Source: Rugalucina vietnamica
Lineage: Eukaryota; Mollusca; Bivalvia; Lucinida; Lucinidae
Assembly: GCA_964017185.1 (NCBI GenBank)
Contig: OZ024872.1
Span: forward strand, 46,028,188 to 46,092,187
Direction: 5' to 3'
Length of the DNA stretch: 64,000 nucleotides
Part shown: positions 41,346 through 53,811 of the stretch, piece by piece
Layout: every line of letters begins with the position of its first letter
Position numbering within the stretch: position 1 is the stretch's first letter
Notes under the pieces: generated by a model
The model's input: the letters and a program-made list of their open reading frames with translations, nothing else
The model's database searches: none
Told to the model about the DNA's origin: nothing
Position numbers and translations under genes: made by a program

Positions 41346-42160
41346 GTTTTTCTTAGTCCAAGAAAATGACTAAGTCCACAGCCTGTACACTGTTTATTGC
41401 AAGAACATACTTAAGTCCAAAGAACATGTTACTATCTTCTGGTGTAATAATAATTTGTTCTGATATGGTTTTAGGAGCTCAAAACAGCTACATTGGGCAA
41501 ATGATCAATTACGTCACTGTAAAATGATGTATTTGAATAATATTCCCGTCAAAAAATGAGGTTTGGACTTGGACACATTCTTGCATTAACACATTTCATA
41601 AATACTTGATTTTCTCCCGTATCTTTCAACGAAATTTCATGACATTTTAGCTTTTTACCCTATTTGATAAGACCAATAATTTGGTACTATTTTCAAATGG
41701 TTGCCAAATTTTGTCAAAATTTTATGTTTTTCGCGTTTTTCTTGAAAATTGCAAAAATGGACTTAGACACTTTCTTGCACTAACCCATGTCATAATTCAT
41801 GTCATATTCTTATGTTACATTATTTATTACACCTTGAGAATTGAAATAAGTAAAATAATTCACTGTCAGGTGTAAAACTGAAAACATTTACCCATTTTGA
41901 ATAAAGCATAAGTCCCATATTCAGATTCAAATCAAATGCTGGTTATGTTATTCTTTCGTTCCTTGTCTATTTCATTTTGTTTTAGATAAAGAAATGCACC
42001 AAAGAACATTGTTACCTTTGAATTGAAGAATTATCCTGAATGCAACCATATTGTTATTAAAACGGTAAGTCCAAATGTGGTGATAAACTTTACTGCACGC
42101 TTCAGTTGTACTGCGGTGGATAGAGTGTCAGACTCTATTACTGCCCCACCCTCTGAGAGC
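41346..42160. other. No recognised feature
   Basis: AT-rich, with weakly repeated TTCTTGCAYTAACMCATKTCATAA-like blocks near 41579 and 41772. No gene. Confidence 0.3.
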
Positions 42161-42272
42161 TATTCAATTCAGATCAGGAGGGTTCCCGCGCTTCAGCGGT
42201 ATTAACATTCCCTGACATAATTCAGATCAGGAGGGTTCCCACGCTTCAGTGGTATTAACATTCCCTGACATT
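42161..42272. repeat. ~55-bp tandem duplication
   Basis: AATTCAGATCAGGAGGGTTC...TATTAACATTCCCTGACA occurs twice with three differences (42163 and 42219 starts), followed by TTCCCTGACA echoes. Confidence 0.8.
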
Positions 42273-42457
42273 TTCCCGACTTTTCCCTGACAATATTTAA
42301 TTTTGAGATCACTGAGGGTATTCTGAAAAATTTTAAATTCATTATCGGTTTAGATTCATTTTCTAACCAACGTTTTCTAAATTTGGCACTGTTTAGATAA
42401 TACTAGTCTTTATATCGACTTTCATGTTGAATGCTGCATTAAAGCATTTCCCTTTGG

Positions 42458-42590
42458 CTCCATTTCGCCAAATCTAAAGGATCACTGAAGAGGCTTAAGT
42501 AGCCGAAACCATGGTATGACCCATTCCTTTTCTCACTTATATGCTCACTGCTCTTAAAGGATCTCAGTTTTATTTTTATTCCATGACACT
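42458..42590 (+). repeat. Dispersed repeat 'F', second copy
   Basis: GAAGAGGCTTAAGTAGCCGA and CACTGCTCTTAAAGGATCTC match 24000-24150. Confidence 0.55.
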
Positions 42591-42649
42591 TCATCGACAT
42601 TTTAACCAAAGATTTCCTTCTCTTTCAACTGTTTTACCAAACAATTACC

Positions 42650-45324
42650 AAAACAGAAAGGGATTTTTCTAAGTATAACTGGTCAGAATTGCATAAAGAT
42701 AATTTTTTAGCAAATTTTACTGAGCTATTGTCTGAAAATGTTGACACAATTATACGTACTATTGAGACTGACGTCAATAATGCAGTCAAACAAATAGTTA
42801 ATTTATATCAAAAGCCTTGTCTCTTTATGAAGAAGAACAATAGTTGTAATTTTAAAATCAAGCAACCTGCGTGGTGGGATGAAGAGTGTAAAAAAATAAA
42901 ATCTAAATAGTTTAAACTGTTGAAAGTATTTAGGCGCTCTAGTACACAGGAAAATTTAAGGTCATATAAAGAATCTAGAAAAGCTTTTAAGGAATTATGC
43001 AGGGATAAACAGCAGTCGTGGCAAAAACAGTGTAGAGAAGGTCTTATAAATTCCAGGAATTATAACAATTTGTTTTGGAAAAAGATAAAATCTTTCAGAA
43101 ATAAGCCAAAACATGAGTTTGATATATCAGATAAGCAATGGTTTGATCATTTTAGATCACTTTTGTATAGCGATGGGGTAAAAAAATTGAATACAAAAAT
43201 TCACGTTCACTATGACGATGAAAGTATAAACGATACATTTAACCGACCATTTACAGAGGATGAGTTAAAAGCTAGTATCTCAGCCCTGAAAAACGGTAAG
43301 GCGAGCGGACCAGATGGCGTTATAGCGGAAATGATTAAATCAACGCGTGTTAAAATTTCACCCATTTTATTTTATTATTATTGTATAACAAGATATTGTC
43401 GTGTGGAGATTTTCCAAACGAATGGGCGCGTAGCATCATTTGTCCGATATTCAAATCGGGGTCATTATTGGACCCAGGTAACTTTAGGGGGCGGGCGTTT
43501 CCTTAATTGACATTTTCTATAAAATATTGACGGGGATGATGACTAACAGACTAAGCAAATGGGCAGAAGATTTTTCGAAAATTGATGAGGCACAGTCAGG
43601 ATTTAGGCGTGGGTATTCAACTATTGATAATTTATTTTGTCTATTGGCTACAGAACAAAAGTATTTAAGTAAACAAAGAGGCCGATTCTATTGCTTATTT
43701 GTAGATTTCTCTAAAGCTTTCGATTCTATTAGTCACGAAAAACTCATTAAATCTCTTATACAAAAAGGTGTTGGTGGAAATTTTTTAAGATTATTAGTAA
43801 ATATGTTTGATGATTTATGTTCATGTGTAAAAACCTCAGAAAAAGAATATACAAATGATTTTAATTGTAATATAGGAACTAGACAGGGTTGCAAACTTAG
43901 TCCAATTTTGTTTTCATTGTATATAAATAGTTTAGTAGAACAATTACGAAATGAGGGTGTGCAAGGTAATCAAGTTTTACAAGATTCTGATAGCTTAATC
44001 GCATTACTTTATGCTGATGATGTTATAAATTTAGCTGATACCGTTCGGAATTTGCAGATTCAATTAGATGTTTTGTCAAGATTTTGTTTTTTGTCGGGTA
44101 TGAAAATCAATTTGTTAAAAACCAAGATTATAGTATTTAGAAATGGAGCATAGCTTAGATGGAATGAAAGGTGGTATTTTGAAGGAAAAAAAATGAGGTT
44201 GTATCGTCATATAAGTATATGGGGTTGATGGTAACTCCCAGACTTATCTGGACCACAGCAAAAACTAAATTAGCAAACCAGGCAAATAACGCTATAATTT
44301 CAATGAGTAAAATGCAAAGATTTGTATGCTATTTTGATTATGCTGAATACTTTAAATTATTTGATTCCATGATAAAACCTATCTTATGTTATGCAGCTGA
44401 AATATGGGGCTATGAAAAATCTTACATAATTGAACAAGTACATAATCAATATTGTAGAAAATTTTTGAAGTTACCAAGTAATACAGCAAATGGTTTTGTT
44501 AGGGGTGAATGTGGCAGATGGCCTTTATACGTTGATTATCTTTGCAAATGTGTTAAATACTGGTCAAAACTTACGAGAATGAATACTTATAGATATCCAT
44601 ATCAATGTTATCGCATGTTAAGAAATTTAGATGAAGTTGGGAGATAACATGGGCTACTCATGTAAGAAAGTTACTTTATATGCATGGATTTGGTTATGTG
44701 TGGTTTTATGAAAATGTTGGAGATGAAGTTTTATTTTTTAAACAATTGAAACAAAGATTAATCGACTGTTCAGTACAGGACTGGTCGTCTAAATTAAATG
44801 ATTCTGAAAAAGCGCAACATTATAGGTATATTATGCCAACATTTGGACTTGCTAATTATTTAAAATTTGATATCCCGTTAAAATTTAGGATTTCATTATC
44901 TAAATTAAGATGTTCTGTTCACGATTTGATGATTGAAACAGGCAGGCATAATGATATGAATTATGAAACCAGAATTTGTAAGTTATGTAGTCTCTCCAAA
45001 GTGGAGGACGAATGTTATTTTATAATGGAATGTCCATTTTATTGTAGTTTAAGAAGAAAATATCTGCCAACATTGATGGAAACAACATTGACTTTAGAAT
45101 CTTTCTATAATTTGTTTTGTATGCCAAAGGAAGTAATAACAGACTTATCTAAATTTATTCATTACGCATTTAAACATAGAAGTGTGGGCATAAAATCTCT
45201 AGCAGATTAAATTTAAGATATAATAAAATTCAAGGTATTACAATGCAACTTTGTATTCTTTCGTATTAATGTTTGTATGTTTTGCACTTGATATATGAAT
45301 TTTGTATATATGTTATGTATTATG
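42650..45324 (+). pseudogene. LINE 1: 5'-truncated, frame-broken non-LTR reverse transcriptase
   Basis: Reads in order: pre-RT linker (WWDEECKKIKSK, stop at 42908), RT fingers (NGKASGPDGVIAEM at about 43290), a gap where the expected YRPISL region is degraded near 43380-43520, then AQSGFRRGYSTIDN, FVDFSKAFDSISH, GTRQGCKLSPILFSLYIN and the catalytic LYADDVINLA (about 44011). Thumb and C-terminal Cys motif (CKLCSLSKVEDECYFIMEC) end at TAA 45208-45210. Endonuclease is absent. At least four frame breaks or stops. The 3' UTR runs to 45324, where palindrome arm 1 begins. Confidence 0.8.
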
Positions 45325-48300
45325 GTCTACCTGTTTGAATATTAAGGTTATGCGATGATAGCCTTATTTTCAATATAGCTTTTCTGTATTTAATATTTGT
45401 TAATTTATCCAGATAACTGGACAGTTCCATAGTAGATTTTATTTCCTTATACAAATGTAAAGACGAAGAATGAGACACCTTTTGATTCCATTCAGTAACA
45501 TACTGATCTCTCACTCGCTGTTTTAGAATAGGTATAAATTTAGTTGTAACAACTGATTCTGGAAAAAGCCAAACGTCAAAAAATCCTGTTCTCTGGAGTA
45601 AAACTTTAACTTTCGAAACCCAGTTTACAATATTTTCATTTTGCACAGTTCGATCTTTAAGCATACAGTACACTGATTTTACAATACAATTATTATAATC
45701 ACTATTACATATTTTCAACCAATATTTAATTATTTTTATATATCTGTCTAAAAAGAGAGGGAAGCGGCCTGTTTCACTGTATAAAGCCATATTACTAGTA
45801 CTCATCTTAACCCCTAAAATTCTTTAAAAATGAAAAATTTTCTGTGAACTCGTTCGCACCTTTCTGCAGAAGAAAATCCCCATATCTCACAGCTGTAGTT
45901 AAGGGTAGATTTTACATATGTGTCAAACAGTTGCAGCAACATTTTAAAAGGAACCTGAACGTGTCTTATGGTAGAAAATAGTAACCCCATAGCCCGTACT
46001 GCCTTATCCGCTAACAAATGTATTTAGCCTTTTCCATTGTTCCCCCACTGCTAACCACATATCCCAAATAATTAAACTCTTTTACAATTTCTAGCTCTTT
46101 CCCATTAAAGGTAAAATTATCGTTTGGAAAACGTCCCCCCTTTTGAAATATCACTACTTTAGTTTTACTAACATTTACTGTAAGTTTCCATTTTCGGAAA
46201 TATGTTTCTAATTGTGTCAACGATTTTTGTAAACCTTCCTTCGAATCAGATATAATAACAGCATCATCTGCAAATAATAATAGATATATTGAAATCTGAT
46301 CAATAGTTATTCCCTCAAATATATTTTCTTGCAATGATGATTCGATGTCATTAATAAAGAGCGAAAATAATATTGGAGACATTATCTCCCCTTGGAATAA
46401 CCCAATATCAGATTAAAAAAAGTCTGATAAACAGTTCAAATGTCTAACACATGACTTTACAGAATAGTTCATAGACCTAAGTAGTCTAAGAATTTTTCCG
46501 TCCACGCCATATTTAATAAGCTTGTACCACAGGCCGTGTCTATACACAGTATCAAAAGCGCGTTTCAAATCAATGAAAGCGCAAAATAGTCTATTTTGTT
46601 TGCTTAAATACATATCAATGATATTTTGAAGAACAAATATAGCATCAACAGTGCTATGGCCTGGCTTAAAACTAAATTGAGCATCTGTGCTGATATCATT
46701 CGCAGTGGACCAGTCGATAAGACGTTGATTTATTACAGAGGTAAATAATTTTCCGAGACAAATAATTAACGTAATGCCCCGGTAGTTATTTGTATCATCA
46801 GGAGCCCCTTTCTTAAATAGAGGTACAATAGTTCCTTCGGTCCACTGCGAAGGAAAACAGCCAGAATCGAGAATAAGGTTAAATAATAATTCAAATGGTT
46901 CCGTTAGCACATCCATGCCTTCAATGAAATACTCGTTCAACAAATTATCTCCCCCTGGACTTTTATTACGAGATAACTTCTTAATGCAACGTTTTATTTC
47001 TTCTTGTGATATTCGCCTGTCTAATTCTTCAAAACGTGACGTGGGCTCATTTTGTTCGTAATTAGCATCAAATTCTCTCAAAAAGGCTTCAACATCATCA
47101 TTTTCATTTTCAATATCGTTTGAAGCTAGATTTTTAAAGTGATCGAAAAACTGATTTAAAGTAATATCGTTTTTCGGAGATTCTTTTTTTTTTGTTTAAA
47201 CATTTTCCAAAATTTACGCGGATCTTTACGCCTTATTTCGTCCATCTGTCGGCATCTTTCTCTCTGAAATTGCAATTTCTTTTTTCTACAAAAATATTTA
47301 TAGTCTTTTCTGGCTTTAAAAACAGATTCCCTATTTTCTCCGTATGTTCAGAATTATATGCCCTTACTGCTGCTTTTACCAAAGATTTTTTTGCCTTGCA
47401 CTGATCATCGTACCAAATTTTCCTATCTTGCTTCGATTTTGATATTTGACTAAACTTAGGAATTAAGCTTGTTTTATGTATTTTTGTAAAAAGATTTCCG
47501 GCCGCCGAATTAATACGGTTTGTAACATTGGCTGTTAGCTCGTTTATGCGTTCCTGTGTGCATGTATTAGCGTCGGAATTGGTTATATGTTCTGCAAAAG
47601 TCGACCTGTTTTCGTTTAAACGGTTTCGAAAAATATATTTATGTTCGTCTGACCAGTGAAAACTTTGCCACTCATAAGTTGTTTCCCTTACATCATATTC
47701 AGGTATTTTAACAGTAAAAGTCAGAGCATTCATTGAAATGTAGCACCTTAAAGTCGGTCAATAAATTAAAATTTGTGTAAGCAGTTAATAAATAATCTAT
47801 TAAACTTTCGCCATTAGCAGTCATACATGTATACGTGCCAGCATTAGCATCTCCATACAATCGACCATTTACTATACATATATTCGTTGCTTTACACATT
47901 TCTAATAAACGGTCTCCGAACCTATTCGTGGTCTTATCTTCCGACGCCCTCATTAATGGGATTTCAACAATATTAAACTCATCGTCAGATCTACCATAAG
48001 CTTATCTACATAGTCCGATTTTGTCCCCGTTCTACTGTTGAAATCCCCTGTGACAAAAACCGACCCTTTCGTTGAATACAACATAATGTCTTCTTCAAGT
48101 CTATCAAATAAGTCAATATCGTAAACAGAATGTATTGGAGAGTTTTCAGGAACAATGTATGTTACACCTAAATAGATGTCTTCATTTAATTGGCTAATTT
48201 TAGCCAAACAATACAATCCAACTCATTATTTATCAATTTTACACCTTTATATTTACATTTTTCTAAAACCTCCTTAGATGAACCATTAGATGTTCATCTG

Positions 48301-48520
48301 TGTTCATACTTCCATGAACAACATTGTGTCACGCGACGTGACGTAATCCAAACTTGACGTCAAAAAACATGAATCTCGCCAATCTGATTGGACGTTGTAA
48401 ACGTCGACGCCGTTCCGCTGTTCGAACACACACTGTGTGTAGATTCTCTGTTTGCTGGTAAATGTGACCGCCTTGGTGATTTTTCAACAAGCGATAGAAA
48501 GAAATAAATGTAAATATAAG

Positions 48521-48657
48521 CAATGAGTTTAATTTTTCTGTTGTTCATGGAGCTATGAACCGCAGTGGGTCGCTAGCAAAGCTTACATGAACCATTCACT
48601 TTGCACGCGACCCACTGCGGTTCATAGCTCCATGAACACCAGAAAAATGAAATTCAT
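48521..48657. mobile_element. Hairpin MITE nested in LINE 2, arm 1
   Basis: GTTCATGGAGCTATGAACCG...CGGTTCATAGCTCCATGAAC with TTTTTCTG-type flanks also inverted. It interrupts the endonuclease region; a further non-LINE stretch extends to about 48270. Confidence 0.7.
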
Positions 48658-48821
48658 TTCTTAAATGAATTTCGTCCTTCACGTATATAATAATTCCCCC
48701 ACCAGCCCTTTTTGCCTGTCTGTTAACTAATTTCCGATAAGAATGAGTTAATGTTTTATATCCATCAATTTCGATTTTTGAAGATTTCTTTGTCCATGTT
48801 TCTAGTAGACATATTATTTTT

Positions 48822-49109
48822 TATCATATGACGTCGCTGTTTTCCAGTGGATAACGTCATGTCATAAAAATCGTATGACCACACGTGTAATAACACTTTT
48901 GCGGGAATACGTAACGTCATTGACGACGTCCGTAACAACAATGTAAATTTTCATTGGAAATATGTCCACTTTAAAAGCGATAAAAAAACTATTTTAGAAG
49001 TCATATGATAAAGCGAATCTTACACTCGTGGTCATTTCATATGAAACTTATTAAACTCACCGAAGGCTCGTTTAATAAATTTCATATGAAATGACCACTC
49101 GTGTAAGAT
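48822..49109. mobile_element. Two adjacent hairpin MITEs in LINE 2 endonuclease, arm 1
   Basis: One has TATCATATGAC / GTCATATGATA ends (48822-49011). The other is a near-perfect 93-bp hairpin (49017-49109) built on GTGGTCATTTCATATGAAA. Together they split SNYIED from CLLETWT of the LINE. Confidence 0.7.
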
Positions 49110-49999
49110 CCTCTATATAATTTGACCAAAAAGAAATAAAGTCGTCGCATGTAGTTTTAACTAACGTCAATCCTTCCACATTCCAACACAGCACTGACAA
49201 CCCACTTTCCGGCCTGTACTAAGCATTACCACTATCAGACTCCATTTCTTCGTGGTTTATACTCGCTCCTACGTCGTTTGTCCCTGATCCGGAGGATACC
49301 CCCGGAGTTGACCCTGTTGATGTATCCGGCGGCTCAGTTGAAACTCCCGGATTCGATACGGATAACATAAGGCAATCTTTGAAGCAAAGTTTCTATGTTT
49401 GTTTGTTTTGTAGTAGTGGGACTCTGTGAAAAAGTTGCGTGGTGACATGATAAAGGTTTTTGAAGTATTTCATGCTGTAGCGCATTTAGATGGGACCTTT
49501 TATCATCATACAGAGATGAGACGTCTCACTAACCTTTGACACTGAGAATAATTACAAGTGAGTAGAAAATTGCTCAGCTAATTAGGAATCTAATTAACAT
49601 AATTACTGTCACGCTAAACTTGATCAAATCCAGTATGAAAAACAACCTTTATGCGAATCACTTTTCATTTAATTAGTAATTATCATTAACAATTGTGATT
49701 AAGTCAAATATTTAATGTATCTTTTACTTTTAACTGATTAAAAAAGTTTCACCAGCCTTTACCATTTAGCATATACGAAGCGAACAAATATTTTATTTTT
49801 CTGTGTCACTAGCACTTATATCAAACGGTATACGGCGATTAGACAACATAGTCACTGTAAAAATCCAATATGGCGGCGTTCGAAGTGAAAAATATCTAGC
49901 GAATTCATTATGTGACACATTAGCCAGTATTAATCTGATTAATGTTTCTTTTGTTATCATTTTCAAACAGGAAACTGGGAAGAAAAATGTAGTGCCGGA

Positions 50000-50100
50000 C
50001 ACCGAGCCATTCCAGTGAGGATAGGCTCGGTATCCGGCATTGCCGGACGCGGAGACTCTAGCTAATTTGTCCGGTACCGGACGCCGAGACGCTTCCTTTT
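50000..50100. repeat. CCGGACACCGAG repeat cluster, arm 1
   Basis: GCCGGACACCGAGCC pairs with GGCTCGGTATCCGGC, followed by further CCGGACGC-GAG and GTCCGGTACCGGAC words: a GC-rich hairpin cluster. Arm 2 (57925-58022) lacks about 13 bp of it. Confidence 0.55.
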
Positions 50101-50151
50101 TTGAAATTGTCTTAGTGCTTTTTATCTAAGATACTGTAACGAACATCCGAG

Positions 50152-50790
50152 CCAAGCCACAGCAAACCCCGTCGGTGGAAAAGCATGCTCATCCACCAAG
50201 GGTGGCTAACTGCGCTATATACTCTACACTTACTCGATTCACAAAGTTACGAGTTTGAAATTTGCATATTACAAACACTCAATATGCCGCTAATAAATAC
50301 GTTGCACCAACGTATTTTTCCAAAGGAGGCTATCCCGTCACATTACTTCCCCCTCCGAGAAGACGTACTCGCCCCGAGTCTTGGCCTGGGGACTACATGG
50401 GTAAGGCAACTCCGGTCTGGCAGTTGTCATTATCCCACCGCTGCCACCAAATGTAACGAACAGCCGAGCCAAGCCACAGCAACCGCTCTGGCCATATGTG
50501 AGACAAGCCAAGTTCTGCTTGCGGGTGTGTCAGGTGGTTTTTCTCGGGGTTCTCCCGTTTTCGCCCCACCTACTGATTGGCCCGTCTCATATGAGCTGAA
50601 ATAATCTTGAAAGGGACGTTAAACTGAATTAAAAAAAAAAAAAAAAAAAAAAAGCCACAGCAAACCACGTCGGTGGAAAAGCTTGCTCATCCACCAAGGG
50701 TAATTTACTGCGCTATATACTATACTCGATTCACAAAGTTTCGAGTTTGAAATTTGCATGTTACAAACACTCAATATGCCGACAAAGGCG
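50152..50790. repeat. ~130-bp direct repeat flanking a SINE, arm 1
   Basis: AGCCACAGCAAACCCCGTCG through AACACTCAATATGCCG (50152-50287) recurs at 50652-50780. Between them are unique sequence and the SINE. Mirrored in arm 2 (about 57230-57855). Confidence 0.65.
50455..50653 (+). mobile_element. SINE with A tail, arm 1
   Basis: AACGAACAGCCGAGCC... with CTCGGGGTTCTCCCGTTTTC, the typical end block TGAAATAATCTTGAAAGGGA-CGTTAAACTGAATT, and a 24-A tail. Confidence 0.65.
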
Positions 50791-51243
50791 ATAATCAGCT
50801 TCGCATTTACGATCTGCGCCTTTGTTTTCGCCTAAGCAGATTGTTGGTTTTCCCATGCGGCGGCTCAATTATGTCGGTGAAGCTGTGGATTTTGACTTGG
50901 TCGTACTCTTTACTCTTTAGTGGGTTATAAAATTTTAAAACGTCATTATTATAATGATTTGTAACGGAATCTGCATCATATTTTTTCATGTAAGGTGTCT
51001 TGTTACGAAATAATGAAAAATAAGGTCTAGGGTAATGTATATATATTTACCACATTTTTGCTTAAAAATTGATTGTGGGTACACGTTACAATCACCTCGG
51101 CGAGGCGGTTCTTACGAGTACAATCTATGTTTTGGATAAAAAATAAGACAAATTGTATACCCATGTACATTCCAGTTTAACTATGTAAAAATGGGGGTTG
51201 AGGGGGTATAATGACCGTGTGATGGACTTGATATCCTGATGGT

Positions 51244-51720
51244 CTAATAAAGTATGTCTGGCATAAGATCGTCGACATCTTTAGAATCAGGCCCCATGTA
51301 CCAGAACACCAAAGTGTATCGGATAAAATGACTTTCCCCTGGCTCGAACTTGGTGATGGTAAGCTGTGGATACAGACCCGGCCCGATGAACAGAACAATA
51401 TTCCGATTTCCCACCCCACCCTTCAGGTACGCCTTGTCATCTCCCTTGCGAAACTTGACGTGTGTCGGTTTCAGCTTGAAGAAGTCTGATATCGCAGTTT
51501 TTATCCCACCCTGTCGCTTGTACAGTAACAGTTCCTCGGATGAACTATACATGAACTCGGCTCCATCTAACAGATACTTCTCCGCGGCCAAGCCTGTCTG
51601 TGCATCTCCGTTGATGGCAGATGATGGGGCTTGTACAGTTTGAGTGTATGTTTGATATGGCGCTGCTTTACACGAAATCACAAAGAGAAGATGTGCGCAC
51701 GCAAATGTAGATCGGCACAT
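51244..51720 (-). CDS. Predicted secreted protein, 158 aa, arm 1 copy
   Basis: Starts at ATG 51720 (MCRSTFACAHLLFVISCKAA), a clear signal peptide with likely cleavage after CKA. The mature part has no cysteines; it reads ...AAEKYLLDGAEFMYSSSEEL, then KTAISDFFKLKPTHVKFRKG, and ends VDDLMPDILY. A splice-acceptor-like TTATTACAG lies 6 nt upstream of ATG, so a 5' UTR intron is likely. GC content and codon use look much more coding than the flanks. No family recognised. A full single coding exon is identical in arm 2. Confidence 0.7.
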   Translation of the reverse strand: MCRSTFACAHLLFVISCKAAPYQTYTQTVQAPSSAINGDAQTGLAAEKYLLDGAEFMYSSSEELLLYKRQGGIKTAISDFFKLKPTHVKFRKGDDKAYLKGGVGNRNIVLFIGPGLYPQLTITKFEPGESHFIRYTLVFWYMGPDSKDVDDLMPDILY

Positions 51721-51852
51721 TCTGATCTGTAATAACACAATATGGATGACATATACTAAAATCGCTGGTTATAGTCTTCTGCGGTGATATTAGCCGCTTT
51801 GTCGTCAGTTGGTATAAGTCTTGTAAAATTTCGATTGTTTGACATGGTGACA

Positions 51853-52077
51853 CTAAATCGTTTTGGTGATTCGGTATGTGCATGTTAAACAAATCATTTC
51901 GGGGCGACCAGGTATGCCGTACCTGTACTTGTACTTGGTGCACATTCGTTTACCAAATACTGAGAGTTGCCTGATTGCTAAATCATTACGAAAGGTTAAG
52001 CCGAACATGGGGGTCGACCATGGTAGACCTCTTTCTTTATAATTCAGTAATGCTATCGACGGAGTTACCGCAGCCAT
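51853..52077 (-). CDS. Possible small coding exon (MAAVTPS...), arm 1
   Basis: ATG in strong context (GAGATGGCTGCGG), reading MAAVTPSIALLNYKERGLPW and on to 74 codons. It lies 130-360 bp upstream of the secreted-protein gene, on the same strand. An AG|GTACGG donor is present, but joining to the 51726 acceptor is out of frame, so it is a separate exon, a leader ORF or chance. Confidence 0.3.
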   Translation of the reverse strand: MAAVTPSIALLNYKERGLPWSTPMFGLTFRNDLAIRQLSVFGKRMCTKYKYRYGIPGRPEMICLTCTYRITKTI

Positions 52078-53255
52078 CTCAAGAGGATCGAACTAAAATT
52101 GCACGAATTATTTGTGTTTATCTGTTATATACGAGTATATGTAAATTAAAAAAAAAAATGTTTTTTGTACAGAAAAGGGGACTTTTAGACGACGTGGCAG
52201 TATTAACATAAAACTATAATCTTTGAAGAGCTTTTCCCCAGTTCTACACTGTAAGAATTTTAACACAATAAGGCTGAGTTACTTTACATCCCCAAACGCA
52301 TTGCGTGGAAGTTCACTTTCAAGGGTAAGATTTCCTCGAATCAAAGTCGTACATGTAACTATCGCGGGCACTATCGATCTGAGCGAAAATGACACGCAAA
52401 TATAACGTTTATCTGTTTATTTCAAGTCCCCAATTTGGTGGTTTTTTCATGCCAGTTTAAGCACTTACTTGCAAAATTTAAAAATGATGAAGTCTCCGTT
52501 AGTTAGGCTAAAGTGAAAAAGTCTTCAAATCTAGATGTAACAAGTACATGTGTACACATGTAGCAATTTTGTTTCGTTAAGAAATCTTATACCAGGTTTC
52601 GGGTTTTAATTAATAACTAAAATACACTTAAACGTGATGTAGCGAAATTCAACCGAACTTCACGATCTGGTACATTGTAATTGTAATAAGATCGATCTAC
52701 GTCCTGTGAAGCAAAGACATAGTTGATCGTAAGTTTCATATTGAAAGTAAAACGGTTATAGAAAGTTGTTATCAAACAGCCATATACATCGAACAAGATG
52801 CTCTGTTTGGTCATATACACTTTTTACATGTCTGATTTTAATCAGACGTTTGGGCGACTTCTGAATTCCTTACGACACAGACGGCAACTGCAATGTCATG
52901 TAGAAATCCACTCTTGTTTTGCCTCTGATAGTGGTATTTCGCAGAAAAGTTTGGTGTGGAGGACGATAGGAAATTTATTTTCATGTTAAAATCTTGATCT
53001 TAGTTTGTCCTAATAGGACTAGCAAACATTTTGAAAATCGGTCAACAGATAAAGTTTTAATGGCCAAAATGATTTTTAAAGGCCGGATTTTGCATTGGCA
53101 AGAAAGATAATCCATGATCATGAAAATGGGTATGTTTTGAACATTTTTACTTGATCAAGAAGATTTTGTCCTAGGTAAGTCATTTGTGTCATTTTATATC
53201 GATAATTAAATACCAAGAATTAATTTTTTGCGAGAAAATATGTACCCCATCCCCC

Positions 53256-53811
53256 ATACTTAGTCTTGATTAGGTATACCCCTACATACCCCAGATTTTC
53301 TATATGACACAGACATGTTTATCTGATGTTGTGCTACTTTACTTCCCAGTAACCTACAGCTCTCCGGTGACACGTGTATGTCTTTCGTGCTCTGCGGGGT
53401 TTTACTTATCATGGTTTAAAATTGTAACGTTTGCTTTCCATAATGATTGTGAATCATTGACTACGTGGGATAATCAAAGATCTTATAACTTTGGATTCGA
53501 TCATTCAATTTATTTCAAAACATTCTATGTATATTCCCATGTAGATCTAACGCGCGCAATTGTGAGCATAAGTCTTATTTTGAAGTATTTTGGTTTTTAA
53601 AGTGTGTTTTATCTGATAATGTGTTGCCGATATTTTACAACTGTACTGATCTAGATGAAATAATTTCTTGGCATGATTGAGCATTTACTTCGTCGCAAAA
53701 TGTGTTGCAAAAAATGAAAATCGGTTGACAAATAAAAAAAGTTCTGGTCAAAAACATTGGTCAAAACCATTTTTGAATAAGGGTTTTCTGTAAAAAAAAA
53801 TCTCATGAAAG
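53256..53811. other. Palindrome spacer (556 bp)
   Basis: Unique between the arms. Its right part has a GAAAATCGGTTGACAAATAA block resembling the GAAAATCGGTCAACAGATAA blocks just inside each arm, so a short repeat straddles the centre. A 98-codon ORF (53304-53600) lacks supporting features. Confidence 0.7.

Larger units (their letters stand above)
45325..49380 (-). pseudogene. LINE 2 in arm 1: decayed EN-RT retrotransposon, 3'-truncated
   Basis: Minus-strand order: Ser/Thr/Pro-rich leader (49380-49235), endonuclease start LSVLCWNVEGL, LLETWT, then TGDFNSRTG (about 48040) and a LIDYLLT block, RT YRGITLIICLGKLF, AFIDLKRAFDTV, MSPILFSLFINDIE, LLFADDAVIIS (about 46265), thumb, and ends at ...NIQTGR exactly where the arm ends, so the Cys-rich C-terminus is missing here. 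Several frame breaks plus two nested hairpin insertions. Related to, but distinct from, LINE 1. Confidence 0.85.
45325..53255. repeat. Arm 1 of giant palindrome (7.93 kb)
   Basis: Its reverse complement matches 53812-62699 almost base for base. The left edge GTCTACCTGTTTGAATATTA pairs with ...TAATATTCAAACAGGTAGAC at 62699. The right edge ...ACCCCATCCCCC pairs with GGGGGATGGGGT at 53812. Net length differs by about 957 bp, nearly all due to the TTAA element in arm 2. Confidence 0.93.

Noticed and set aside
51350-51643. 97-residue protein opposite the secreted gene
   Set aside because: Shadow of the real coding strand.
53304-53600. 98-residue protein in the palindrome spacer
   Set aside because: No domain, no conserved copy, AT-rich chance ORF.
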